From: Nocardia salmonicida NBRC 13393
Lineage (GTDB): Bacteria; Actinomycetota; Actinomycetes; Mycobacteriales; Mycobacteriaceae
DNA: 64,000 bases
Assembly (NCBI RefSeq): GCF_001613085.1
Contig: NZ_BDBR01000012.1
Span: 124,001-188,000, forward strand
Direction: 5' to 3'
The position numbers were made by a program, and so were the translations under genes. Below, in pieces: positions 53,469 through 60,492 of this stretch; the first letter of the stretch is position 1, and each line of letters starts with the position of its first letter. The notes beneath the pieces were generated by a model, which worked only from the letters and a program-made list of their open reading frames with translations, did no database searches and was not told the origin of the DNA.

Positions 53469-54686
53469 TCAGACCGGCTTCGGCGACAGCGGGGGCGGGG
53501 CCGAGTTCAGCGGATATCCGCGCTGCGGCGGGATCATGCCGGGGTGCGGCGCGCTCGGTCGCCAGAACATCGGTCCTGGCTTGCTGCGATCACGCAGCGC
53601 CCACATCCGCCAGGTGAGCACCGGGTGGCTGGCCATGGCATTGACCAGCCAGATGAAACCGCCCCTGTCGAGTGCGGCCCGGTCGGCCATCTCGTCGACG
53701 CCGACATCACTGTTGAGGTACTTGCCCGCGGCAAGAGTCGCCATCGCGCTGGGCGCGCCGTGCGGTCGGAAGCAGAAGCCGTGATTATCGGCGGTGTACT
53801 CCTGGGCGCGGATCAACGACGACCCGAGCACCGGCAACCACGGTGCGACGAACATGCCGAGCTGACGCCAATAGGACACGTGGCCCGCGGCGATATGACC
53901 CACTTCGTGGCCGATGATGAACGCGAGCCCGTCCGGTTCGCGTGCGGCGCCGCCGATCTCGAACAGGTCGCTGTAGACCACGACGAACCGGCGGAACCCG
54001 TGTCCGGAAGCGAAGGCGTTGATCTTGCCGTTGCCCAGGATCACGTAGGCGTCCGGCGCTTTGTGCATCCCGAATCGCGCCGCCGCCTCCTGCACGAGGC
54101 GGTACCCCTCGGGGAACTGGGTGGGCGACATCTTCACGCCGTTCACGCGCTGGGTCGTGAAGTTCAGACCACGACCGGCCCACAGCAGCACCGGGGCGAA
54201 CAACAGCAGCAGCACATACGGACTGGTGACGAGGGAACTGGTCTGCTCCACGCCCTTCTCGTCGACGACGGGATCGGTGAACAGTTCGACCGTCATGAGC
54301 AGGAGCGCGAACAGGTACGCGACCGCGGTGATCATGATGACCACAATCAGCAGCGGGATCTCCCACGAATGCCGGGCGGGGCGATCCCACGGCATCAGCC
54401 CGCGCGGTCGGTGCTGCGGCGGCGCGGGCGGACCGCTCGGCGGGTAGTAGCCGGGGGCGTACTGGCCCGGAGCGTACTGACCAGGGGCGACGGGCGGATA
54501 CGAGCCGGTCGGCGGCTGCGGTGGGCTGTCGTGCGCGGGGAAACCGCCGGTTCGTGCATCAGATTGTGCCCACGGCGACGGCGGCGCAGTGTCGGAGTTC
54601 GGTAACGATGTTCGCTCGGGCTGGCTGCCCGTGTGCTCCGGCGGGGAACCCGCCGGATGCGGGGAATGCGGTTCGTGCGGGTGCAT
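53469..54686 (-). CDS. M48-family membrane metallopeptidase with Pro-rich tail
   Basis: A 405-aa protease. The first ~100 residues are Pro/Gly/Tyr-rich and disordered, with a repeat of APGQYAPGQYAPGYY. Two helices follow (about 110-135 and 155-170). The catalytic domain includes NAFASGHGFRRFVVVYSDLF and the zinc motif LAFIIGHEVGHIAAGH (HExxH), with YTADNHG supplying the third ligand region. It resembles HtpX-like quality-control proteases, acting on the cytoplasmic face of the membrane. The C-terminus ends in another proline-rich segment. Confidence 0.87.
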   Translation of the reverse strand: MHPHEPHSPHPAGSPPEHTGSQPERTSLPNSDTAPPSPWAQSDARTGGFPAHDSPPQPPTGSYPPVAPGQYAPGQYAPGYYPPSGPPAPPQHRPRGLMPWDRPARHSWEIPLLIVVIMITAVAYLFALLLMTVELFTDPVVDEKGVEQTSSLVTSPYVLLLLFAPVLLWAGRGLNFTTQRVNGVKMSPTQFPEGYRLVQEAAARFGMHKAPDAYVILGNGKINAFASGHGFRRFVVVYSDLFEIGGAAREPDGLAFIIGHEVGHIAAGHVSYWRQLGMFVAPWLPVLGSSLIRAQEYTADNHGFCFRPHGAPSAMATLAAGKYLNSDVGVDEMADRAALDRGGFIWLVNAMASHPVLTWRMWALRDRSKPGPMFWRPSAPHPGMIPPQRGYPLNSAPPPLSPKPV

Positions 54687-54722
54687 GAAACGACTCTAAG
54701 CGGGCCTGCGACAATCGCAGCC

Positions 54723-55196
54723 ATGCGCGTTTACCTGGGTGCCGACCATGCCGGTTTCGAACTGAAGAATCACGTGAAGGCCCATCTGCAGGAGGCCGGA
54801 GTGGAGGTCGTCGACTGCGGCGCTCTCGAGTACGACGCTCTCGACGACTACCCCGCCTTCTGCATCGAGGCGGCTCGGCGCACCGTTGCCGACCCGGGCT
54901 CGCTCGGCCTGGTGTTCGGTGGCAGCGGCAACGGCGAGCAGATCGCCGCCAACAAGGTCGCGGGCGCCCGCTGCGCCCTGGCCTGGAGCGTCGAAACCGC
55001 CGTGCTGGCCCGCGAACACAACAATGCCAACCTGATCGGCATCGGCGGCCGCATGCACTCCACCGCCGAAGCCCTCGCCATCGTCGACGCGTTCCTCGCG
55101 GCGGCCTGGTCGGACGAGGCGCGCCACCAGCGTCGCATCGACATCCTCGCCGACTACGAGAAGACCGGCATCGCTCCCGAGATTCCCGCGTACTGA
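54723..55196 (+). CDS. rpiB: Ribose-5-phosphate isomerase B
   Basis: A 157-aa RpiB, equivalent to Rv2465c. VYLGADHAGFELKNHVKAHL, VVDCGALEYDALDDYPAFCI, GLVFGGSGNGEQIAANKVAG and REHNNANLIGIGGRMHS are the family signatures. It interconverts ribose-5-phosphate and ribulose-5-phosphate. The message is probably leaderless: GACAAT ends 7 nt before the ATG. The nei gene follows 4 bp downstream. Confidence 0.96.
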   Translation: MRVYLGADHAGFELKNHVKAHLQEAGVEVVDCGALEYDALDDYPAFCIEAARRTVADPGSLGLVFGGSGNGEQIAANKVAGARCALAWSVETAVLAREHNNANLIGIGGRMHSTAEALAIVDAFLAAAWSDEARHQRRIDILADYEKTGIAPEIPAY

Positions 55197-55200
55197 GGTA

Positions 55201-56007
55201 GTGCCAGAAGGACATACCCTCCACCGGATCGCCGACCTGCATCAGCAGCGGTTTTCCGGTGGGGTGGTACGGGTTTCGAGTCCGCAGGGGCGGTTCACCG
55301 AAGGCGCCGCGCTCGTGGACGGGCAGGTGTTCGAGCAGGCCGAGGCCTACGGCAAGCATCTGCTGCATCACTACGCGTCCGGGCTGACGGTGCATGTGCA
55401 TCTCGGGCTGTACGGCATCTTCAGCGAGGTCGAGTTGCCGATGGCGCCGCCGGTCGGGCAGGTACGGATGCGAATGCTCGGTGCCGCAACAAATTTCGGT
55501 ACCGATCTGCGCGGACCCACGGCGTGTGAAGTGTTGTCGCCGCCCGAAGTGGACGCGCTCACCGCGCGCCTCGGCGCCGACCCGTTGCGTGCCGACGCCG
55601 ACCACGAACGCGCGGGCGCGCGAATTCGGCGTTCCCGCAGGGCGATCGGCGCGTTGCTGATGGACCAGGCCCTGATCGCCGGCGTCGGCAACGTCTACCG
55701 CGCGGAAGTCCTGTTCCGCCACGGCATCTCACCGTTCCGCCCCGGCACCTCGGTCACCGCTGAGGAATGGGACGCCCTCTGGGCCGACCTGGTCGAGCTC
55801 ATGCCGATCGGCGTCACCACCGGCCGCATGCACGTGGTCCGCCCCGAACACGACACCGGCGCACCCTCGTACACCAAGGACCGCCCCCGCACCTACGTCT
55901 ACCGCCGCCAGGGCGAACCGTGCCGAGTGTGCGCGACCCCCGTCGCGCACAAGGTCATGGAAGGCCGAAACCTCTTCTGGTGCCCCACCTGCCAGCCGGC
56001 AGAGTAA
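55201..56007 (+). CDS. nei: Formamidopyrimidine-DNA glycosylase / endonuclease VIII (Nei1)
   Basis: A 268-aa Fpg/Nei-family DNA glycosylase, equivalent to Rv2464c. It starts PEGHTLHRIADLHQQRF (catalytic Pro-Glu after the GTG start). The helix-two-turn-helix motif DQALIAGVGNVYRAEVLFRH and a C-terminal zinc finger CRVCATPVAHKVMEGRNLFWCPTC are present. It removes oxidised pyrimidines in base excision repair. The start GTG follows the rpiB TGA by 4 bp with GAGGTA overlapping, so they are an operon. Confidence 0.94.
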   Translation: MPEGHTLHRIADLHQQRFSGGVVRVSSPQGRFTEGAALVDGQVFEQAEAYGKHLLHHYASGLTVHVHLGLYGIFSEVELPMAPPVGQVRMRMLGAATNFGTDLRGPTACEVLSPPEVDALTARLGADPLRADADHERAGARIRRSRRAIGALLMDQALIAGVGNVYRAEVLFRHGISPFRPGTSVTAEEWDALWADLVELMPIGVTTGRMHVVRPEHDTGAPSYTKDRPRTYVYRRQGEPCRVCATPVAHKVMEGRNLFWCPTCQPAE

Positions 56008-56008
56008 T

Positions 56009-56056
56009 CGGCTGAGCCGGACCGCGAAGTGCAGGCTTCGCGATCCGACTCAGCCG
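56009..56056. terminator. Long interrupted hairpin between nei and the GGDEF gene
   Basis: CGGCTGAG-C-CGGA-C-CGCGAAG pairs with CTTCGCG-A-TCCG-A-CTCAGCCG, a stem of about 19 pairs broken by two single mismatches. It overlaps the last codons of the opposite-strand GGDEF gene. Confidence 0.75.
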
Positions 56057-57012
56057 GCGACCGCCGTTCCCAGTTCGGGGTCGCCCGATTCAGCGAGCGC
56101 GAAACGCCGCCCGCCCGCCGACTTCGCCGAGTACATCGCGCGGTCGGCGCGACGCAACAGGTCGGTGAAATCGCACGTCTTTCCCGGTGGGCAGAAAGCG
56201 GTGCCCACGCTGGCCGAAACCGGTACGGGGCCCGCGCTCGACCACACCGGGTCGCGCAGTGCCGCGACTACCCGGTGTGCCAGCTCGCCGAGGGTGTCGC
56301 GGCGCGGGTTGGCCGCCACCACGAACTCGTCGCCGCCGTATCGGCAGATCACCGTGTCGGGCGGGCACACCTCACGCAGCCGGTTGGCCAGTTCGACCAG
56401 TACCTCGTCGCCGATCGCGTGTCCGTAGCCGTCATTGATCTGTTTGAAGCGGTCGAGGTCCACCACCAGCACACCGACACCGCGGCTCGGGTCCGCGGCG
56501 AACGCACGTACCCGTTCCTGCAGCAGCGTGCGGTTCGCCAGATCGGTGAGTGCGTCGTGGGTCGCCTCGTGGCGCAAGCGGTGCTGCAGCGCGGCGATCT
56601 CCTGTACGCGCAGTGACACTTTCGCCGAGATGTTCTGTTCCTGTTGCGCCAGAGCGCGTTCCTGTAGTGCCTGTGCGTAGCTGTCGATGGCCTGGCTGGC
56701 CACCAGCGGCCAGCGGGTCGCCACCAGCGAGCCCGGAACCCCCGAGGGGAAGCCGAGCAGCCAGCGACTGGCATGGGCCAGCATCCTGGTGCGTTCGAAA
56801 GGCGCCTCGGCCAACCGCGCGCCGAGCTTGCGCGCCTGTGGTACCGGGAACGGTTCGGTCCGAGCCAGGTGCAGCAGCCGCTCGACGATGTCGACGAGCA
56901 CCGGCTCCAACTGGTGCGGCGCCGTGGAAGAGCCCGGTTCGGCGCATACCGCGCGGGCCCAGGCGCGGGCCATCGCGGCGACCGGTGGCTCGATGTGGGT
57001 CATCGAGATCAC
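56050..57012 (-). CDS. Diguanylate cyclase (GGDEF domain)
   Basis: A 320-aa soluble protein. The N-terminal ~140 residues are helical and unrecognised (VLVDIVERLLHLARTEPFPV), followed by a coiled-coil segment (about 115-140: ALQERALAQQEQNISAKVSL). A GGDEF domain follows, with LTDLANRTLLQERVRAFAAD, VLVVDLDRFKQINDGYGHAI and CRYGGDEFVVAA, an intact GGDEF motif. No RxxD inhibitory site is seen five residues before it. It is predicted to make c-di-GMP. It stands alone, with no EAL partner in the window. Confidence 0.9.
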   Translation of the reverse strand: MISMTHIEPPVAAMARAWARAVCAEPGSSTAPHQLEPVLVDIVERLLHLARTEPFPVPQARKLGARLAEAPFERTRMLAHASRWLLGFPSGVPGSLVATRWPLVASQAIDSYAQALQERALAQQEQNISAKVSLRVQEIAALQHRLRHEATHDALTDLANRTLLQERVRAFAADPSRGVGVLVVDLDRFKQINDGYGHAIGDEVLVELANRLREVCPPDTVICRYGGDEFVVAANPRRDTLGELAHRVVAALRDPVWSSAGPVPVSASVGTAFCPPGKTCDFTDLLRRADRAMYSAKSAGGRRFALAESGDPELGTAVAG

Positions 57013-57234
57013 CGGCGATAGGTGGCGACGGTCTTGCCACCTCGATCATTCGCACTGCTACGCGGTTGGGTCCACCGAGTTCGGCACACGCTCACCGCCC
57101 CCTTTCCAGATACCCCCGTCCGGCAAAAAGGATCCTAGCAAGCCACCCGAGACCGAAAATCCACGTTCTGGAACGTGTTCTCTGGTCTCTCGCGAATGGC
57201 GATCGGCTATGACATCGCTGCAGGGCCTTCGGCG

Positions 57235-57318
57235 TTACACATTTTCCGAAAGAATTTTCGGAAGCCCGAAACGTGCAGCGTGATGCCCTCCGCTGGGCGG
57301 TGGACGTTGTGTCGCCAT
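57235..57318 (-). CDS. Possible 27-aa small ORF with strong ribosome site
   Basis: A 27-codon frame, MATQRPPPSGGHHAARFGLP to a TAA at 57235, preceded by CCAGGAGGGACCC, one of the best Shine-Dalgarno sites in the window at 5 nt spacing. The peptide is basic and has no recognisable family. It may be real, a leader peptide or chance. Its downstream end contains the TTCCGAAA hairpin. Confidence 0.3.
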   Translation of the reverse strand: MATQRPPPSGGHHAARFGLPKILSENV

Positions 57319-57516
57319 GGGTCCCTCCTGGCACGGGGTGCGAGTTGTGACGATGTGGCAGTAGTCGTCACGCGCACTCTCATGGTGGCCTACTCGCCGC
57401 CCACGTGGCGGGTTTTCAAGGATAATTCTCCTATTTAATCCCCCCGGTGGAGCAGGCGCCGGTCCCCATGGGCGCACCAATCATCGTCGCCGGGAGGACG
57501 TTTCGGGGCTAGGGTC

Positions 57517-57529
57517 ATTAGGCCCTAAT
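57517..57529. promoter_or_regulatory. Perfect 13-bp palindrome upstream of tRNA-Gly
   Basis: ATTAGG-C-CCTAAT, an odd-centred perfect palindrome, 157 bp before tRNA-Gly in an otherwise gene-free stretch. Confidence 0.3.
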
Positions 57530-57686
57530 CGGGCATAGCGGCGATTGATCGCAGAGAAGTTGGGTACACCGGCGGCCGAGGCGCATCAATCGGGCAGGCA
57601 GGGGCCGGATTGGCATTTTTCGCGCGGGGTTCGGTACAGTCGTGGCGCACACGACATCGTGGCGATCCCATCGATGTCGTATGCCT

Positions 57687-57757
<71 letters not shown>

Positions 57758-57799
57758 CAAACATGTATTGCCTCGACGGTGCTCTCGCCGGTGAGGTAT

Positions 57800-57876
<77 letters not shown>

Positions 57877-57911
57877 TCACCATTCGCCCAGCTCAGGCTT
57901 GTAGGAGACGG

Positions 57912-58670
57912 ATGCCCACGCAACGTAAGGTCGCGATCGTCACCGGAGCAGCCCGTGGCATCGGCGCCGCGGTCGCGGTCAAGCTCGCTGCCGACGGATA
58001 TGCCGTCGCCGTGCTCGATCTCGACGAAGCCGCCTGCGCGGGCACCGTGGCCACCATCGCGTCCGCCGGGGGCGAAGCTCTCGCGGTCGGCGCCGATGTG
58101 GCCGACGAAGGGGCTGTCGCCGCCGCGGTGGAGCGGATCGCCACCGAACTCGGCTCGCCGACCGTGCTGGTCAACAACGCGGGCGTGCTGCGCGACAACC
58201 TGCTGTTCAAGATGTCGGTAGACGACTGGGACACCGTCATGAACGTGCACTTGCGCGGCGCCTTCCTGATGACCCGCGCCGTGCAGAAGTACATGGTCGA
58301 GGCGAAGTTCGGCCGCATCGTCAACCTGTCGAGCACCTCGGCGCTGGGCAATCGCGGCCAGGCCAACTACTCCGCGGCCAAGGCGGGCATGCAAGGCTTC
58401 ACCAAGACTCTCGCCTTCGAACTCGGCAAATTCGGCGTCACCGCCAACGCGATCGCTCCCGGCTTCATCGAAACCGAGATGACCGCCGCGACGGCCGCCC
58501 GCGTCGGCGTCGAGTTCGAGGCGTTCAAAGCGGCTGCCGCCGCGCAGATCCCGGTCAACCGGGTCGGCACGCCCGACGACATCGCCAACACCGCCTCGTT
58601 CTTCGCGAGCGAGGGCGCCGGCTTCGTGTCGGGTCAGGTCATCTATGTGGCAGGCGGCCCGAAGGACTGA
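57912..58670 (+). CDS. FabG-like short-chain dehydrogenase
   Basis: A 252-aa classical SDR of the 3-oxoacyl-ACP reductase type. AIVTGAARGIGAAVAVKLAA (TGxxxGIG), VLVNNAGVLRDNLLFKMSVD, IVNLSSTSALGNRGQANYSAAKAGMQG (Ser-Tyr-Lys) and VTANAIAPGFIETEM are typical FabG blocks. It may reduce beta-ketoacyl-ACP/CoA in fatty acid or polyhydroxyalkanoate metabolism. The ATG at 57912 has TAGGAGACGG upstream. It may be read from the tRNA promoter. Confidence 0.9.
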   Translation: MPTQRKVAIVTGAARGIGAAVAVKLAADGYAVAVLDLDEAACAGTVATIASAGGEALAVGADVADEGAVAAAVERIATELGSPTVLVNNAGVLRDNLLFKMSVDDWDTVMNVHLRGAFLMTRAVQKYMVEAKFGRIVNLSSTSALGNRGQANYSAAKAGMQGFTKTLAFELGKFGVTANAIAPGFIETEMTAATAARVGVEFEAFKAAAAAQIPVNRVGTPDDIANTASFFASEGAGFVSGQVIYVAGGPKD

Positions 58671-58677
58671 CGCCGCC

Positions 58678-59037
58678 TCAGGCGCAGCCGAATCGGAAGT
58701 CCGCTCGCGCCTCGGTGCCCGCTGCCACGGTGACCCTGACCGGCTCCGTGACGGCCAACCCGCAGCCGCCGGGCACGGTCACCACCTCGGCCTCGTAGCA
58801 GCCCACCGGCAGCGCCACCGTGGCCCGCCCGTCGGCCCCGCTGACCAGCGTGGCGACCACCTGCTTCGCATCGCACGGCGTGACCTCGATATCGGCCCGA
58901 TTCACCGGCATCGGCTCCCGGCCGGTGAATGTCCACACCGTCAGCGACCCCGTCCCCACGGGTGCCGGATCGGCGCTCGCGACACCGCTGACCATGAGCG
59001 GAGCGAGTACGGACAGTGCGAGAAATGTACGGCGCAT
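58678..59037 (-). CDS. Small secreted protein with transthyretin-like (carboxypeptidase regulatory) fold
   Basis: A 119-aa exported protein: signal peptide RRTFLALSVLAPLMVSGVASADP with an AxA-like cleavage site near residue 23. The mature part has LTVWTFTGREPMPVNRADIEV, VATLVSGADGRATVALPVGCY and VTVAAGTEARADFRFGCA. This is the pattern of carboxypeptidase regulatory-like/prealbumin-like beta domains. Four cysteines could form disulfides outside the cell. Function unknown. The ATG has TGAGGAGAGG upstream. It converges on the FabG-like gene (7 bp). Confidence 0.75.
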   Translation of the reverse strand: MRRTFLALSVLAPLMVSGVASADPAPVGTGSLTVWTFTGREPMPVNRADIEVTPCDAKQVVATLVSGADGRATVALPVGCYEAEVVTVPGGCGLAVTEPVRVTVAAGTEARADFRFGCA

Positions 59038-59184
59038 GAACCTCTCCTCATCGATGAGTCGGGTCGTCCGCTGCTGATGGTAGGCCCATCCGGGTCCGAA
59101 TCCGCACGTCACACCCGGATTCGGCGTTGACGATTCGGCGACGATCCGTGACCGGCGAACCTGTCGCCTGGTGAGAAACCGCTG

Positions 59185-59201
59185 GTCCGACCTAGTCGGA
59201 C
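59185..59201. promoter_or_regulatory. Perfect dyad upstream of the DUF1801 gene
   Basis: GTCCGAC-CTA-GTCGGAC, 7-bp arms with a 3-bp centre, 29 bp before the ATG, where a repressor would overlap the promoter. Confidence 0.45.
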
Positions 59202-59230
59202 AGCGACATCGGATGTGTCAGGATCGGTCG

Positions 59231-59635
59231 ATGACCTATGTCGCCGATCCGCGAGTCGACGCCTACATCGACGCGCTGCCCGTCTGGCAGCAGGGAATCT
59301 GTCGCCAGGTGCGCGAGATCGTCCACGCCGCCGACCCGGCCGTCACCGAGACGGTCAAACGTCGAATCCAGCCCTACTTCGTGCTCGACGGCAATATCTG
59401 CGCGCTGCTCGCCGCCAAGACGCACGTCAACATCTTCCTCTACGACGGCGCGATCGTCCCCGACCCCGACCACATCATCACCGGTGGTCACGACAACAAA
59501 ACCGCCCGTACGGTCGCCGTGTACGAGGGGCAGGCCCTCAACGAACGAGCGCTGTCGACGATGCTGAAGCAGATCATCGCCGACAACCGGGCGGGTGGCT
59601 GGCGCAAGATCAAGAAGGAGCGCGGCGCGGGCTAG
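59231..59635 (+). CDS. DUF1801 domain protein
   Basis: A 134-aa small soluble protein of the DUF1801 (YdhG/YjbR-like) fold: VDAYIDALPVWQQGICRQVR, VTETVKRRIQPYFVLDGNIC and VNIFLYDGAIVPDP. The family fold may bind small molecules, but no reaction is established. CAGGAT lies 6 nt before the ATG and a perfect dyad lies 29 bp upstream, suggesting its own regulated promoter. It is convergent with the phosphatase gene (12 bp). Confidence 0.85.
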   Translation: MTYVADPRVDAYIDALPVWQQGICRQVREIVHAADPAVTETVKRRIQPYFVLDGNICALLAAKTHVNIFLYDGAIVPDPDHIITGGHDNKTARTVAVYEGQALNERALSTMLKQIIADNRAGGWRKIKKERGAG

Positions 59636-59647
59636 GGTTCGTGCCCG

Positions 59648-60448
59648 TCACACAGTCGGGGTGATGCCCGCGCGTTCGCTCCAGACCTGTTCCGCGGGGA
59701 CCGAGATCGTGGTCAGCTCGGGGTAGCGCAGGGCGGAGAGGGTGCCGCCGAAGACGGCGCCGGTGTCGAGGCAGAGGGTGTTGTTGACCCAGGCGAGGGT
59801 GGGCACCGGGGTGTGGCCGTAGAGGACGGTGGGGGTGCCTCGATAGTCCTGGGCCCAGTCGTAGCGGATGGGATAGCCGTGTTCGTCCAGTTCGCCGGTG
59901 GGGGCGCCGTAGAGGGCGAAGGAGCGGGCTCGGCCGGAGGTGCTGCCGTGCAGGCTTTCCGGGAGACCGGCGTGGGCGACGACGAGCTTGCCGCGATCGA
60001 GCAGGTAGTGGCTCGGCAGGCCGCGCAGGAAAGTGTGTGCGGCGGTGCGGAACTCGAGGTCTTCGTCCGCCAGCTGGGACAGTGACTGTTCGAGGCCGTG
60101 CGCGATGCGGACGTTGCGACCGTCGAGGGCGCGCATCAGCTTGTGGTCGTGGTTGCCGGTGACACACAGGGCGGTCTTCGCGGCGACCATCCCCATCGCC
60201 AGGCGCAGCACGCCGGGGGTGTCGGGACCACGGTCGACGAGATCGCCGACGAAGACCACGGTGCGATCGTCGGGGTGGGAGGCGTCGATCGGACGGCCGC
60301 GGTCGTCGCGGTCCACGGTGTAGCCGAGTTCGCCGAGCAAGGTCTCCAGTTCGCTGCGGCAGCCGTGGACGTCGCCGATCACGTCGAACGGTCCGGTCAG
60401 GTCGCGGCGGTCGCGGGGGAGTAGGTCGGTGCGGCGGGGTTCGGTCAT
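59648..60448 (-). CDS. Metallophosphatase (PrpE/ApaH-like calcineurin fold)
   Basis: A 266-aa calcineurin-like phosphoesterase. Metal-binding motifs in order: FDVIGDVHGC, VFVGDLVDRGPDTPG, CVTGNHDHKLMR, LVVAHAGLP and VLYGHTPVPTL. This matches PrpE/ApaH-like enzymes that hydrolyse dinucleotide tetraphosphates or phosphoproteins. The ATG at 60448 has GGAGGGG upstream. It lies 44 bp after the phosphoketolase gene on the same strand, so it is probably cotranscribed. Confidence 0.87.
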   Translation of the reverse strand: MTEPRRTDLLPRDRRDLTGPFDVIGDVHGCRSELETLLGELGYTVDRDDRGRPIDASHPDDRTVVFVGDLVDRGPDTPGVLRLAMGMVAAKTALCVTGNHDHKLMRALDGRNVRIAHGLEQSLSQLADEDLEFRTAAHTFLRGLPSHYLLDRGKLVVAHAGLPESLHGSTSGRARSFALYGAPTGELDEHGYPIRYDWAQDYRGTPTVLYGHTPVPTLAWVNNTLCLDTGAVFGGTLSALRYPELTTISVPAEQVWSERAGITPTV

Positions 60449-60492
60449 ATCCCCTCCATCGTCGTGTAGGGCGGGCCCGCGCCGCAACCGCG

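Larger units (their letters stand above)
57013..57686. other. Gene-poor, AT-richer region before the tRNA pair
   Basis: These 674 bp hold no gene I would call with confidence and look less GC-rich than the rest of the window. Visible items are an 8-bp hairpin TTCCGAAA-GAAT-TTTCGGAA (57244-57263), the palindrome ATTAGGCCCTAAT (57517-57529), and a possible 27-codon reading frame with a strong ribosome site at 57235-57318 on the minus strand. Confidence 0.5.

Noticed and set aside
57092..57438. Overlapping frames of 80-87 codons in the region before tRNA-Gly
   Set aside because: Irregular composition, no ribosome site and no family pattern; only the 27-codon frame with AGGAGGG was retained, at low confidence.
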